Shown: positions 22,149 through 31,737 of the stretch, piece by piece | How positions within the stretch are numbered: position 1 is the first letter of the stretch | How the letters are laid out: each line of letters begins with the position of its first letter | NCBI GenBank assembly: GCA_019649035.1 | Contig: BMAT01004065.1 | Span: 496,163 to 534,274 of the forward strand | Length of the DNA: 38,112 nt | Reading direction: 5' to 3' | From: Elysia marginata | Lineage: Eukaryota > Mollusca > Gastropoda > Plakobranchidae | Translations under genes and position numbers: made by a program | Notes under the pieces: generated by a model | What the model was told of the DNA's origin: nothing | Seen by the model: the letters and a program-made list of their open reading frames with translations, nothing else | Database searches by the model: none

Positions 22149-25100
22149 GTAGTACTTAGAGAATACATGGTCTAAAAATTGCTCAAATTGTTCAAAGGAG
22201 CTTATAAATATATTTATGACGGCTAGGGAGATAGATAGGCTGAAAGATAGAGAGATAGACAAACGGAGATAGATAGACAGACAGAGATCTATAGATAGAT
22301 ATAAAGATAGAAAGATAGATAGGTAGGTAGGTAAGTGAAACAAAGAGAAAGGAAAAGAAGCACAGAGATAGATTTTATTGCTTTTTTTTTTTTTAATTCA
22401 CAAAAATCTTGCTACTGTTTGAGTATGACTATGATTACTGTAGTAACCAGAATAAAAAAAAACAATCAATTTCAGAATGGTAACAAAAACTTAATCTCTA
22501 AACATAAACTAATTGCACCCTTTCATGCTGCATTCAGAACTCACCGCTTTCGCCTGGTTGAAGAGACAGACACCTTCTGTATTTATACAGGCTTTCACTC
22601 GTACATCTGGGTTTGGAAGAATGAAGCGACGCAGTCGACTTGTCTTGCCCTCCACCACTCCATTGAAAAAAGCCCCACTGTAAAAAAGATACAATTATTA
22701 CACATCCCCTTTAATGAAAGCATTCAAATCTTATCTATCTGCAATGGTTTTACTCAAAGACTGCCTTTGACTTCAGTTCCTTTTAAGCTGGAACAAAGCT
22801 ATTTGAATATGGCAGGTGATTCTATTCCTTTAGTTTTCATGATCAAGAAGTATGGATGAATGGCAAAACATAACTTAGGGCCATTAGGTCTCTAATTCAA
22901 TTTTGTTTTATTTAGGGCAAACAATTTTCATAAAAGAATCATAAAAGAAAGCCACTCAGCAAGCAAGATTTATGCATCACATGAACACACTGGATTCATC
23001 TGTGCTAAAAATATCATTTTACAACTTTGCAGTTGGATTCTTTTTTCAAACTTAAGTAGAATTCCTGAACTTTCAGACCCACCATGTCTCATTTAGATTT
23101 AAATTGAATTTTTAGTAAGGCATGGGTGGGAGCATGAAATCTCAAAAAGCCTGCAGACTGCTCAATTTTTTGCACTCAATCTTAAAAATCCTGCAGACTC
23201 TGCGGGCCTTACAAACTCACGATTCAATTTTATTGTCACTGTGTAACTTACATATATCTTTCATATTTAGCATGAATACATCATTCCATATACCTACAAG
23301 ATGAGTGTGTCCATAGATGCAAACATTCCAACCAGCACTACAAATGTATTATTAACTGGATAATTTTTTTATGAAAGTGTACATAAATTTTTCTAGGATC
23401 TTGTTATTGACAGAGATGTTTAGTTGCCATCCAATTAAAAAAAATACCATTTCTTTTAAAATTAATTTTCGTTCATCTTAAAATGATTACTATACAGTAA
23501 CACCTAATGCTTACAAACTGTCTGCAGACAAGATGTTTTATCTGATTCTAACCACAGATAGGCTACATTTGACTTACTTAAAAATAGATCAATGTCCAAC
23601 TTTATAAATATCAAAAGTATTAAACATAATTAATATTACATGTAAAATGAGTGCTCTATCACATTCAGTATGCCTATCACCTGCAGTAAGGCTAATCATT
23701 ATTATTTTCATAAGAAACCCACATTTGGAGGTTCCTTTGCTTTCATCTAGATTTTTAATTGATAAATTTCCACTTGTAAAATCAGCCACCCATGATATTT
23801 TTAATTCGACAGGCTAATTAATCCATTCTAATTATATAGCGTCTCCATGAAAAAATTTTAGTTCCTCAATATACATATGAATGACATGGGGCCATTTTAT
23901 TTAACAATATAACGATTATAAATGCATCCTCAAATGCAGATAGGTGGCTTCTGTATCTCTACCACCAGAACACTGCGAGCATAAAAGGACAACATTGTTT
24001 CCGATGGTTGGGTCACTCCTATGCAGTTGCCTTAGTCTTAGCATGTGAATGTATACATGCTCATCCCTGTGCGCTCAGGCATCAATGACACAGAGTCGGG
24101 TACAAGACCTCAGTAACATGTAGCACTGCTATTTCCTGACGATATCGCTGATCAGGAAAATTGTGTTACGAACACCAGGGATTTTTCAGAATTTGAATTT
24201 CACACCACTATCCCTCCCCTTCTACATGATTATTACTCATTTTGAAATCATAAAAGAAACCAGTCTCACTTTAGCATGCTTAAACTACTTCATATTAAAA
24301 TAAAATAGTTTTTGCAAGTCTCTGTTTCAGCTCTGATATCGAGAGAGAGAGCCTGCGCGCAAGTAACGATCTTTAACATTATAAAAGTAAACAGGAAAAA
24401 GGCAATGAGCAATAGTTTCAGTTTCAATAATAAGGATAAGTAAGATTTTTTTTTCCCTGGAAAAGATTGGTGCGATCTACATATTGACACCTTTGGTTTC
24501 ACATAGAGACCCAGTGTCTACCTAGAAACAATAAGAGGAAAAAATCACCGACCCTTGTTTATGTTTTTGTTTTTTAAGTCAGCTTGGTGCCCACATCTGA
24601 GAACGCAGTTCGTGAGAAGAGGGAGGGTAAAGGCCTAGAGAGCCTTACTTTACTATTGTAGAATGGTAGTTCTAGCCTTGACATTTTTCAATACTCTCTA
24701 GGAGCTCACTGCTTGTGCAACTCGTCAAGACGACCCAAAGAATAGAATCGACATACATGTACATGTCATTATGTCAGAAATAGCATGTGTGGGTTATTGT
24801 CCTATCTTATTAGCCTTGTACTGTTTTTATTTTGAAAGCATAGAAACTTGTGGGCACACCGTAGGTAAAAAAACATGTGCCAGTACTGACTACACTGTAC
24901 ATGTACTAAGCTGGGGCCTACTCCATGCATGTGCACAGGGGCAATGACCTGATGACCGCAAAAGGACAATGACCTACCTATGTTGGGGGCATGACGGCAC
25001 TCAGACCCGGATTTTACTGATGTCGATTGAATAAAATTAAGCATACATTAGGTAGTCTGCATAGCCCAAAAATTACTAACACTCGCCGAAATTAGGACAG

Positions 25101-28100
25101 AAAAGATGGAAGCATGAAGAGGTATTTTTAAGCATGTTAATGAACTTAAGAAACGAATAATATACCAAATTCAAGCTTTTTTTCCACGGCACACAGCTTT
25201 TCCCCAAAAACTAAAATTCAAGTATGATTCAAGGATCGCGCTGGAACACTATCTTCAGTTCGATTGAATATATACTGATCCATAGCAGTCTTCCTTAGAC
25301 CTGACCGGCCGGGTCTACACATGCGCTAGGCTCCTTCCCTTATCACTGACTGGTCCTCACAGTTCTCCCTTTGATAATTCCGCTCCGATTTTTCCAAACT
25401 AACCTTCATGGCAGGTAAAAAAAATTCTACATAACTGCTGACTTTCAACAAAAATAAAAGGGAAACAAATCGTTCACTTGAACTGAACTTGCAAAAATCA
25501 TGGTTACCAAACGAAAGTTCTCCTCTATTCTTTGGACAGGTGCACAATTATTACCCCAAATGACAATAGGCCAGCAGGACATGTCCTGAAATTTTGATTG
25601 GCTGGCATGCAGCTGTCCTCTCCCACCCATGGTAATGCATGATTAAAAAGTACTCTGGAAAGTGAGCAAATTAAGAAAAAAATATCTCACCCATAGAATG
25701 GATACGCCCACAGGAGCTCCAAATATTTGCGGTAGAGTTGTGCCAAATTGTCCTTTGAAGCTATGAATGCCAGATCCTCACTAGCTCTGCGATGGGCATC
25801 CATGAAGCGATCCTCAACTGGAGTTAGGGGAGGATTGTTACGCTTCAAGAAACCAAAGCGTGGCTGAGCATACATATGCTCTGGGTAAAATTTTATGAGA
25901 TCAGCTCTGTTGAAAAATGCAACAGAAATGGAAAGTTAATTTAAGTTAATTTAACTTTATTAAAACTTCTTGACTCTTCACATTTTCATTTGAACATAAC
26001 AGTATGAGTTCAATATATCAGGTCTACTGTTCTAAATGGAGACATCAATTGTAATCCCTGTTTTTCAATTAAATGTGAACGATTAAATAGAAAAATTGTG
26101 GCAAAATATCTGCCTCTATTGTTTTTTTAACGGTTATGTATTTCTTAGTAACAGTAAAGAAAACGGCACTTCTAAATAGGACCCAACTCATTCTACTTTC
26201 AGATCTAATTATTATGTTATAAAATGTATGTGACGCAGCTGTATAGAATGAAAATAATGTTAGTCAATAGCACTGAGACAATGTTTTTTATGTGGTGTTC
26301 AATAAACTTAAATAACGAATCCCTTATCAAGCTGACTGAGAAAGGCACCATGAGGGAGATTATTATTATGGAAAAGCAACTTATCAGCGGCTTTGAAGGC
26401 AAGCTGATGACAAATGGTTTTGCAAAAAAAAACAGAAGTTGAGACGACCGTTGCATCTCACATGAAACAAATGACTTAGACACAAGTTGTGCAACAGTTA
26501 CTCTTGTTTTGATTATAAATAAAGCATAGTTATTACACAACATTGCAAAATTAAAAAAAAAAACTTTCTGATCTGCTTATTTCTTGACTTCTTGATCATT
26601 AGGGTTTGCGAGGTCGCACTGTATTTGTGAGAAATGAAAATTACTGATAAGTGATATGCTTCTATGAAAAAATCTCAGACCATTCATACCAGGCTACTTA
26701 ATTCATATGGTTTTCAGCCTTGTGGGCAAACAATATGGGCTCTCTGTTCTCCACCAGTTATGACACATTAGTTTGTACCTTAAAGTTGAAACTAAAGCTG
26801 GAGATATTAGAAAGAAAGAAGTTGCCTGAGAAAGCCAACAAGAAAGATTTTTTTCAAAAATACAAAATTTGACTTCAAACTACGAAGTATCAAAACCTGT
26901 CAGAAAAAAAAAATAACAAAAACCATCACAGAGTATGAAGTTAGCTGACACAAGTAACCCCATTGATGTATACCTTTGAATGGAAAGATTTTGATTTTTA
27001 TGAAACAGTTTGGACAAGATGGAAGACGTACATTTTATCACATAATTATATGAAAATTTGACTCACCTGTAATTTGCAATCACATGTTGATGGGGATCAA
27101 AAGAACCCAGATGAATAAGCGCTTGAATGCCAGCAAGATAATGATAGTCCTCTTCGTGCAGGATGTACCTTCCCTCAACAACGTTGTATTTGGCTTCATG
27201 GTACAACAGGCACAGGATTTGCTCATTCTGAATCTGTGTACGCAAAAAAAAACACCATTAATTTTGGAAAAGAAGCACTACATACATATCATTACTTTAA
27301 GACTTTAAAATAATGTGCTGAACGGGAGATCATTGAAAAGGTAAGGGCAAAAAAAGCAACATATAAACTGCCTGCAGACAATGATATTGTTGTTTAAGTT
27401 AACATTTAAACTTTCACAGTAACAGTCAGGTTTAACAAAATTGTTAACTTATATCCTAAAATTAATCTCAATAAACAAGAAATTCCCAAACGTACATGTT
27501 TTTCTTGTTCCTTCCTGTAAAACACATCCCTCTGCACCATGAGAACTGGCTCACCTAAACGATGAAAAAAAATAAAAAGCAAGTTTTGCAAATGAATCTT
27601 GTAATGTCTTACTATAATGGTTTTTTGTATTCTGTTTAATCTCAAACTTGGCCACAAATGCAACTTAAACAAAGTTTGTAAAAAATATGCTTAGGCTAAT
27701 ACAAATATACCAAAAAAAAAATGCAAAGACAATTTTGTTAAGAAATTAATATCTACATAATCATTTTGAAATTTTTTAGAGGAATCAAAGAATTCACAAA
27801 AAAAAAAAAAAAAAATTGTAACTCACTGTCATGGATTTCATCATTGCTGGCATCAGTATATCTTGCACAAAGCTCATCCCATCTCTGAACAACTTCAAAA
27901 GGATTGTGGTGCTTTTTCAAACGGAGTTCTATGAAAAAAAGAGTGCTACCTTAATAATCATTTTATAAATGACAGAAACAAAGAGCCCTTTAATTTTGTT
28001 AAAATTGACTTGCTCTCTTCTAAAATCTTTTTCTTTGATATGATTTTGGGCATAATCTTTTTAGAAATTTTGGTGTCCACTCTAAAATATAGGATTCTTA

Positions 28101-31100
28101 AGAAAGTACAAAATTCAATGTAATTAATCTCCTTTTATAATTATTTTAATAAAACTATTGTGTTACATATCTCTGGTGTCCAGGGTCAAAGAGCAATGAA
28201 CCCAATGCGTTGATTTTCAACTTCTAAGGCATTGCTGTTTTGAGCAAGGCATTTTTCTAAACTTCCAAGCGTCAAAAATTTCATATATCAATATTATTTT
28301 GTGGAAAGATACTCTAATTTATGTTGATTTAAAATAGAGAGGAAAAGAAGATTTAATTTACCTATAAATGGCGTTTTCTCAAAAAAGGAATTTCTGATTT
28401 CCAACTCACTCGCTCTTGACGTGAGACATATTTAAACCTATTCATACTACATATACTTATAAAAATATTTGATATTCAATAATTTCTGAACAACCATTTG
28501 CATGTTCCTTTTATTGCTCAGTCTTTTTGTATCATCCTTTATTTTTCTATAAGGCAAACTTATACATCACTATGCATGGAGGTAAATCATGCCGTAAAAT
28601 TAGAAATTGGATCTATATAAAAAGACACCAAAATATGTGAAAAAATTCTGTATCACTTTAGAGTTAAAATCATAGTAGTAGTTGTGGCAGTGAACTCATA
28701 AAAAACTATTGAAGTGCAGAAAATGCACAGCTGAACCAAATTGTTTTTGTTCACCTCCTTGAAACTTTTAAAAAGAAAAAAAACCTATTTGCATAAACCA
28801 AAAAAAAATTCATAGTAACACTCTAAAGCATTCCACTGTTAAAATGAATATATATGGCTCAGTCTCCCCTTATTGTTGACGGCTGTGTGTGTCTTTTTGT
28901 TTTCTCTTTCCTGAAGCCAATTTTGCACAACTCTTGCTAAAATTTCTGTGAGATAAAGAAAATTGGTTGCTTTAGCTACCACAACAATAATAGAGCCGTC
29001 AAATATTATGTTTTATGAAAAAAATGATTTTGAAGGCGAAATTCTCCATACATTTCATCATTAAAATTGGGACATTCAACCCTGGTACTCTTTGTTGCCC
29101 GTTTTAAGACAGAAAAATAAGCTCTAGCTAAATAATTTTGTGGTTCAATTCTGCACAAACAATGTATCTTTCATCCTGCAAAAGCTGAAGCAAATACGAA
29201 TTGCCGTTATGACCCTGCAGTTCTGTGAACTTGACGTGACAAACGTTATTCATCAAGTCTGGTAGTTGCAAATCACTGCTAAGCCATACGTGGCTCCTGT
29301 TGTGGGCCTAGGCCATTGAAAAAGCTTTGAACGAGAGTAGAAATACACCTTTAGAGGACTTATAATCACCGCTGCAGTCACAGTACAAAACTCGTGTTAG
29401 TAGACCTAGCGGTTGTCGGTACTATTATTCCTAGTCACGATATCACGATCGTCACATGCCTCTGTAACACAAACACAGTACCGTAAAACTTCGTTTCTGA
29501 TCGGCTAAAAGGAGAATCGGACTTCTGAAGTTTCGGTTCTGTTCAGCCGAGTTTGATGCAATATGGGGGAAGATGGAAATCACAAGCTTTCTCATCAAGT
29601 CACGCAAATGGGATGAAAATAACGATTGTCACGTGGATAACAATTGTGACTATTCTGGTAAGTTTTTTGCTAATTATTGATAGTTTTATCGTGAATTATT
29701 ACAATTTTTTGTTGCTATTGCATCATAGGTCTAATGCTCGGTGCTGTGAATGATTGTGCCTTTCAAACAAAGTAATCGGATGTTATCGAATTTCCAGTCC
29801 GGATAACGTTTGCGGAGGTGCCAGTTTGATTGAAGCCGTGTTTCAAATAGTTTTATTTTTACACATATTATTCTTTTCACTTCTTTTTAGTAGAAACAGT
29901 TTATGTATCTATTAATAGTAATGTTATTACCGTGTCACAACAAGAATAACACCGTTACCTGGTGTATTAATTTCAATCACAAACATCACCGGACTTGAAC
30001 GATGTCCAGTCCAAATGACGTTTGTAACCTTGGCTAACTACAAAAGGAAGTGCATTTTCATATCAAGTGGGTGATCAAATTGAGGTGTGGACCCGAGTCT
30101 AATAGAAAAAAAGCTTTTAACAGAAAAATACTAGGATAAGTCAGCCTGTGTTTGCTTAGGAACTTACCTTATAAGTTCTACAGTGCTAGGAAAAAATCAA
30201 GTCCCATAAAGTTTGTCACTATTTATTACAATAATCAATACAATTTTTTATCTTTTTAAGATATCTGTGTAATATTTTTTTTTTGCATCAAGAAATGACT
30301 TTTGTCCCTTAAATTCACAATTTTAATGTACTTTTTACTTTGAATGATCATGTTTCAATGCCAATTTTTTGTCATAGTAAACCTAAGTAATATGGTTTAA
30401 TAACTGTCAGGTTTTATTATCTAAATGTCAAGAAATTGAATTAACTTTGAATGTCCTATAATCTCTATGAAATGCATTAATTTTTATGTCTGTTCTTTTA
30501 CTTTTCTTCCCTCAGTGTAATTGGTGAGGTATACCATGATTTTGTTCTTCTTGTACTGTCATGATTGCCACTATCAGCAGTCTGTATCAATGAAACTGAA
30601 AAAATTTTCTTTCCATAAAACATCCAGAATTGTTAAGTTTGTTGTAAAAAGGCTGTCTGAACATGATTTGTGCATGTTATTGTGGTGTTTCATGTGTTTG
30701 AGGTTTATTTTATGTTCAGTGATATTTGTCACTTTTTTTAAGTTTGAAAAATAATATGTTCGATATAAAAAAAAGTGTTCACATGGGAACTCTGAAATTT
30801 TACACATAGGCCCAGGGACTATTGAGCTGTTGTTGTGGTTACATTTCAAGGCAGTGAGCCCAATTTGAATTTAAGGCCTCAATGTCCAAACATGTAACAA
30901 TAAGGGGAGACTGAGCATATGCAAACCAACAGATGAGATTTAAAATAGTAATAATACCCATAATAGGAGATATGAGCCAGCAACAGAAGACATCAGCAGC
31001 CTCTGCTGGAAGACCTTGCTCATGAATAACCAAGTGGAGGAGGCTGGAGGACTGTGTAAGAGGTGCGTCCTCAAGAGTGAAATGAATGCCAGATCGATCT

Positions 31101-31737
31101 CGCAAGAATACCACAACATTCATCACTGAAAAAAGAAAAGTTTTCTTTGAACTAAAGATTCAAGACTAACAGCCACATTCCAACTAATATACACAGACAT
31201 TAACCACTTAACCCCACTGTGTATGTACACCGTATGTCTGCCCTTCTGTCCAATGCGCTGTGTATGTACGCTGCACATTCTAGACACTTACTTATCCGAA
31301 TCAGACATTCTAGATATACCAAGTTTTCTACATGTTTAAGAAAATACATATTATTACTAATAGCATAGATCTTTTTTCCACAGGTCATCTTCAAATTTAA
31401 GAAATAGACCATTATAGTGCCTCTCTACATATAAATTGAAAATTTTCTAAGCACACAGCAGGGAATTTTATGCAGCAGTCATACTTTTAACAGAAAAAAA
31501 CAAATAATTACAGCTCATGATTTAAAATTCCATCTTTCTTTATTGTTTTTTAAGATCTTTACATCTTAACAATGGTTCAGGTGGCACGTCGCATCACATA
31601 ATAAAAAAGCTTTTGATAATTACAAACTTGGGTAACAAACTTGTGTTTTTACCCTGTTCGATAGGGGGAACTTTGTTTAAGAGCTCATTGCTCTCAACTG
31701 CTTCCTCATCATTGTTTTCACCATTTCCGATGAATTT
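19354..31737 (-). CDS. FRMD8: FRMD8 orthologue, spliced gene body (10 exons recovered)
   Basis: Exons in transcript order, all minus strand: 31737-31653, 31125-30958, 27928-27827, 27554-27496, 27233-27067, 25906-25691, 22677-22545, 21850-21677, 20410-20317, 19419-19354. Every border is AG/GT and all phases join, giving about 421 codons without a stop. The order matches human FRMD8: a ubiquitin-like F1 lobe (DVFCCWLISPIMELRLKKHH against human DVFALWLVSPLLEVQLKPKH), an F2 lobe (NEQILCLLYHEAKYNVVEGR against [20 protein letters not shown]), an F3 lobe (PFYGGAFFNG against PFYGCAFFHG; KPVTKLLQVYSRE against TPVNKLLKIYSKQ), then a C-terminal linker ending in TYTQDG against DYVEDG. Family knowledge: a cytoplasmic FERM adaptor that binds iRhom and stabilises ADAM17 at the plasma membrane in mammals; the fly homologue Bili affects Wnt/LRP6 signalling. 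The first exon and last exon are not certain. Confidence 0.93.
20317..20410 (-). CDS. FRMD8: FRMD8 exon, end of F3 helix and linker
   Basis: It is 94 nt, with a long T-run acceptor (TTTTTTTTAG) and donor GCAG|GTACTT, phase 0 to phase 1. It encodes ARLMDALIESCVNRKLENLA then SNEDFVDGGDA. It aligns with human ELMSSLIEYCIELSQAAEP, the C-terminal helix of F3, followed by an acidic linker. Confidence 0.9.
21677..21850 (-). CDS. FRMD8: FRMD8 exon, FERM F3 lobe core
   Basis: It is 174 nt, with acceptor CTTTTTGTAG and donor GGGAG|GTGAGG, phase 0 to phase 0. It encodes ELLLYVPFTQLSWTWQDLPW, then DGDSDPPPTLMLQFICDEQA and EDEPGKPVTKLLQVYSRE. It matches human [31 protein letters not shown] and TPVNKLLKIYSKQA: the F-x-ELSW strand, the acidic loop, the hydrophobic LxLQF strand and the KPVxKLLxVYS start of the last F3 helix. 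GC content is visibly higher than in the neighbouring introns. A GATA microsatellite array begins about 90 bp upstream of this exon, within the preceding intron. Confidence 0.94.
21935..22335. repeat. GATA/GACA microsatellite array in an FRMD8 intron
   Basis: Mixed ATAG, ATGG and ACAG tetranucleotides are interrupted by a ~75-bp unique stretch (~22150-22225). The purest run is the ATAG block near 22097-22148. The array starts about 85 bp from the FRMD8 exon at 21850. A reading frame of repeated Tyr-Leu-Ser-Ile on the minus strand here is an artefact of the repeat. Confidence 0.93.
22545..22677 (-). CDS. FRMD8: FRMD8 exon, FERM F3 lobe start
   Basis: It is 133 nt, with acceptor TTTTTTACAG and donor AAAGCG|GTGAGT, phase 2 to phase 0. 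It encodes GAFFNGVVEGKTSRLRRFIL then PNPDVRVKACINTEGVCLFN and QAKA. It corresponds to human CAFFHGEV...RKPVSVAISLEGVHVID, the first strands of the PH/PTB-like F3 lobe ('V-x-I-x-x-EGV'). The intron upstream is 3.0 kb and contains repeat B copy 2. Confidence 0.94.
22678..25690. other. FRMD8 intron with a CpG-richer block at 24580-25650
   Basis: The intron holds repeat B copy 2 and then, from about 24580 to 25650, a block with more GC and CpG than the rest (for example ACCGGCCGGG at ~25303 and ATTGGCTGGC, a reversed CCAAT context, near 25597). It may be a regulatory region or an old insertion. Nothing decisive was seen. Confidence 0.3.
23926..24150 (+). repeat. Dispersed repeat B, copy 2
   Basis: It is the counterpart of 17592-17835: TGCAGATAGGTGGCTTCTGT, CTACCACCAG..GCGAGCATA, GGGTCACTCCT, CATCCCTGTGC..GCATCAATGACA and AGTCGGGTACAAGACC. 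It is in the FRMD8 intron between the exons at 25691 and 22677. Confidence 0.68.
25691..25906 (-). CDS. FRMD8: FRMD8 exon, FERM F2 lobe (second half)
   Basis: It is 216 nt, with acceptor TTTTTCAACAG and donor ATGG|GTGAGA, phase 2 to phase 2. It encodes the F2 helices beginning ADLIKFYPEHMYAQPRFGFL and ending AQLYRKYLELLWAYPFYG. The tail aligns with human THYRAYLLKCHELPFYG, the typical FERM 'Y-L-x-x-x-PFYG' end of F2. The middle (DRFMDAHRRASEDLAF) corresponds to human LLNAYRQVQEV. The ATG inside this exon is not the initiator because the frame runs up to the acceptor and joins the exon before it. Confidence 0.95.
27067..27233 (-). CDS. FRMD8: FRMD8 exon, FERM F2 lobe (first half)
   Basis: It is 167 nt, with acceptor GCGTACACAG and donor TACAG|GTGAGT, phase 0 to phase 2. 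It encodes IQNEQILCLLYHEAKYNVVE, then GRYILHEEDYHYLAGIQALI and HLGSFDPHQHVIANY. It matches human [37 protein letters not shown] in layout: the helical LLYxEAKxNV motif followed by the ED-x-LAG helix that reads as the acyl-CoA-binding-like fold of F2. Confidence 0.95.
27496..27554 (-). CDS. FRMD8: FRMD8 exon, F1-F2 junction
   Basis: This small 59-nt exon has acceptor CATCGTTTAG and donor ACAT|GTACGT, phase 1 to phase 0. It encodes EPVLMVQRDVFYRKEQEKH, aligned with human EPFLQFRRNVFFPKRREL. The xxRRxVFxxKxxE strand is the usual linker into the helical F2 lobe in FERM proteins. Confidence 0.92.
27827..27928 (-). CDS. FRMD8: FRMD8 exon, FERM F1 lobe end
   Basis: It is 102 nt, with acceptor TTTTTTTCATAG and donor GACA|GTGAGT, phase 1 to phase 1. 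It encodes LRLKKHHNPFEVVQRWDELC then ARYTDASNDEIHD. This corresponds to human [31 protein letters not shown], including the RxW-x-EL core that ends F1. The preceding intron (27929-30957) is the largest between recovered exons and holds the possible nested plus-strand transcript and both repeat C copies. Confidence 0.92.
28857..28999 (-). repeat. Dispersed repeat C, copy 1
   Basis: It begins with CTCAGTCTCCCCTTATTGTT on plus, whose exact reverse complement is at 30896-30915. It also shares the interior TTGTTGTGGTAGC block, read on minus. In this copy TTGACGGCT and AGCCGTCAA form inner arms near both ends. Confidence 0.6.
29556..30770 (+). other. Possible nested plus-strand two-exon transcript in an FRMD8 intron
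   Basis: A CpG-richer block (~29200-29560) precedes a putative first exon with donor CTG|GTAAGT at 29657. A strong acceptor, TTTTCTTCCCTCAG, ends at 30515 on the same strand. The plus strand is T-rich from ~29.65 to 30.77 kb, unlike the flanking intron, as expected if this stretch is transcribed on plus. Coding potential is unclear. The ATG at 29556 gives a 37-residue frame with a hydrophobic stretch (MKITIVTWITIVTIL) ending CNW. The ATG at 29573 (strong context) gives MEITSFLIKSRKWDENNDCH and ends soon after the join. It may be non-coding. I recognise no family. Confidence 0.3.
30812..30916 (+). repeat. Dispersed repeat C, copy 2
   Basis: It ends with AACAATAAGGGGAGACTGAG and has an internal TTGTTGTGGTTAC, matching the reverse complement of 28857-28999. 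It ends about 40 bp from the donor of the FRMD8 exon at 30958. Confidence 0.6.
30958..31125 (-). CDS. FRMD8: FRMD8 exon, FERM F1 lobe start
   Basis: The acceptor is CTTTTTTCAG and the donor is ATGG|GTATTA. It is 168 nt, with phase 1 at both ends. It encodes VMNVVVFLRDRSGIHFTLED and continues to AADVFCCWLISPIM. This aligns with the human start of F1 ([20 protein letters not shown] and onward to LDVFALWLVSPLL), the beta-grasp part of the FERM domain. It is the most diagnostic F1 exon. Repeat C copy 2 lies in the intron about 40 bp past its donor. Confidence 0.9.
31653..31737 (-). CDS. FRMD8: FRMD8 exon, acidic N-terminal leader
   Basis: The acceptor is TCTCTTTCAG and the donor is CAGG|GTAAAA. 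It is 85 nt, starts in phase 0 and ends in phase 1. It encodes 28 residues, an acidic and polar stretch (GENNDEEAVESNELLNKVPP) ahead of the FERM domain, in the place of the low-complexity leader of human FRMD8. The sequence of this leader is not conserved, so the exon is called from its splice signals, open frame and phase match with the next exon. It has no usable initiator Met, so an upstream first exon is required. Confidence 0.75.

Noticed and set aside
21741-22343. 200-codon minus-strand frame rich in Tyr-Leu-Ser-Ile
   Set aside because: It is the translation of the GATA microsatellite, and it overlaps the real FRMD8 exon at 21677-21850 in another frame.
22335-22859. 174-codon plus-strand frame
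   Set aside because: It is antisense to the FRMD8 exon at 22545-22677 and flanking intron, with no recognisable domain; a shadow frame.
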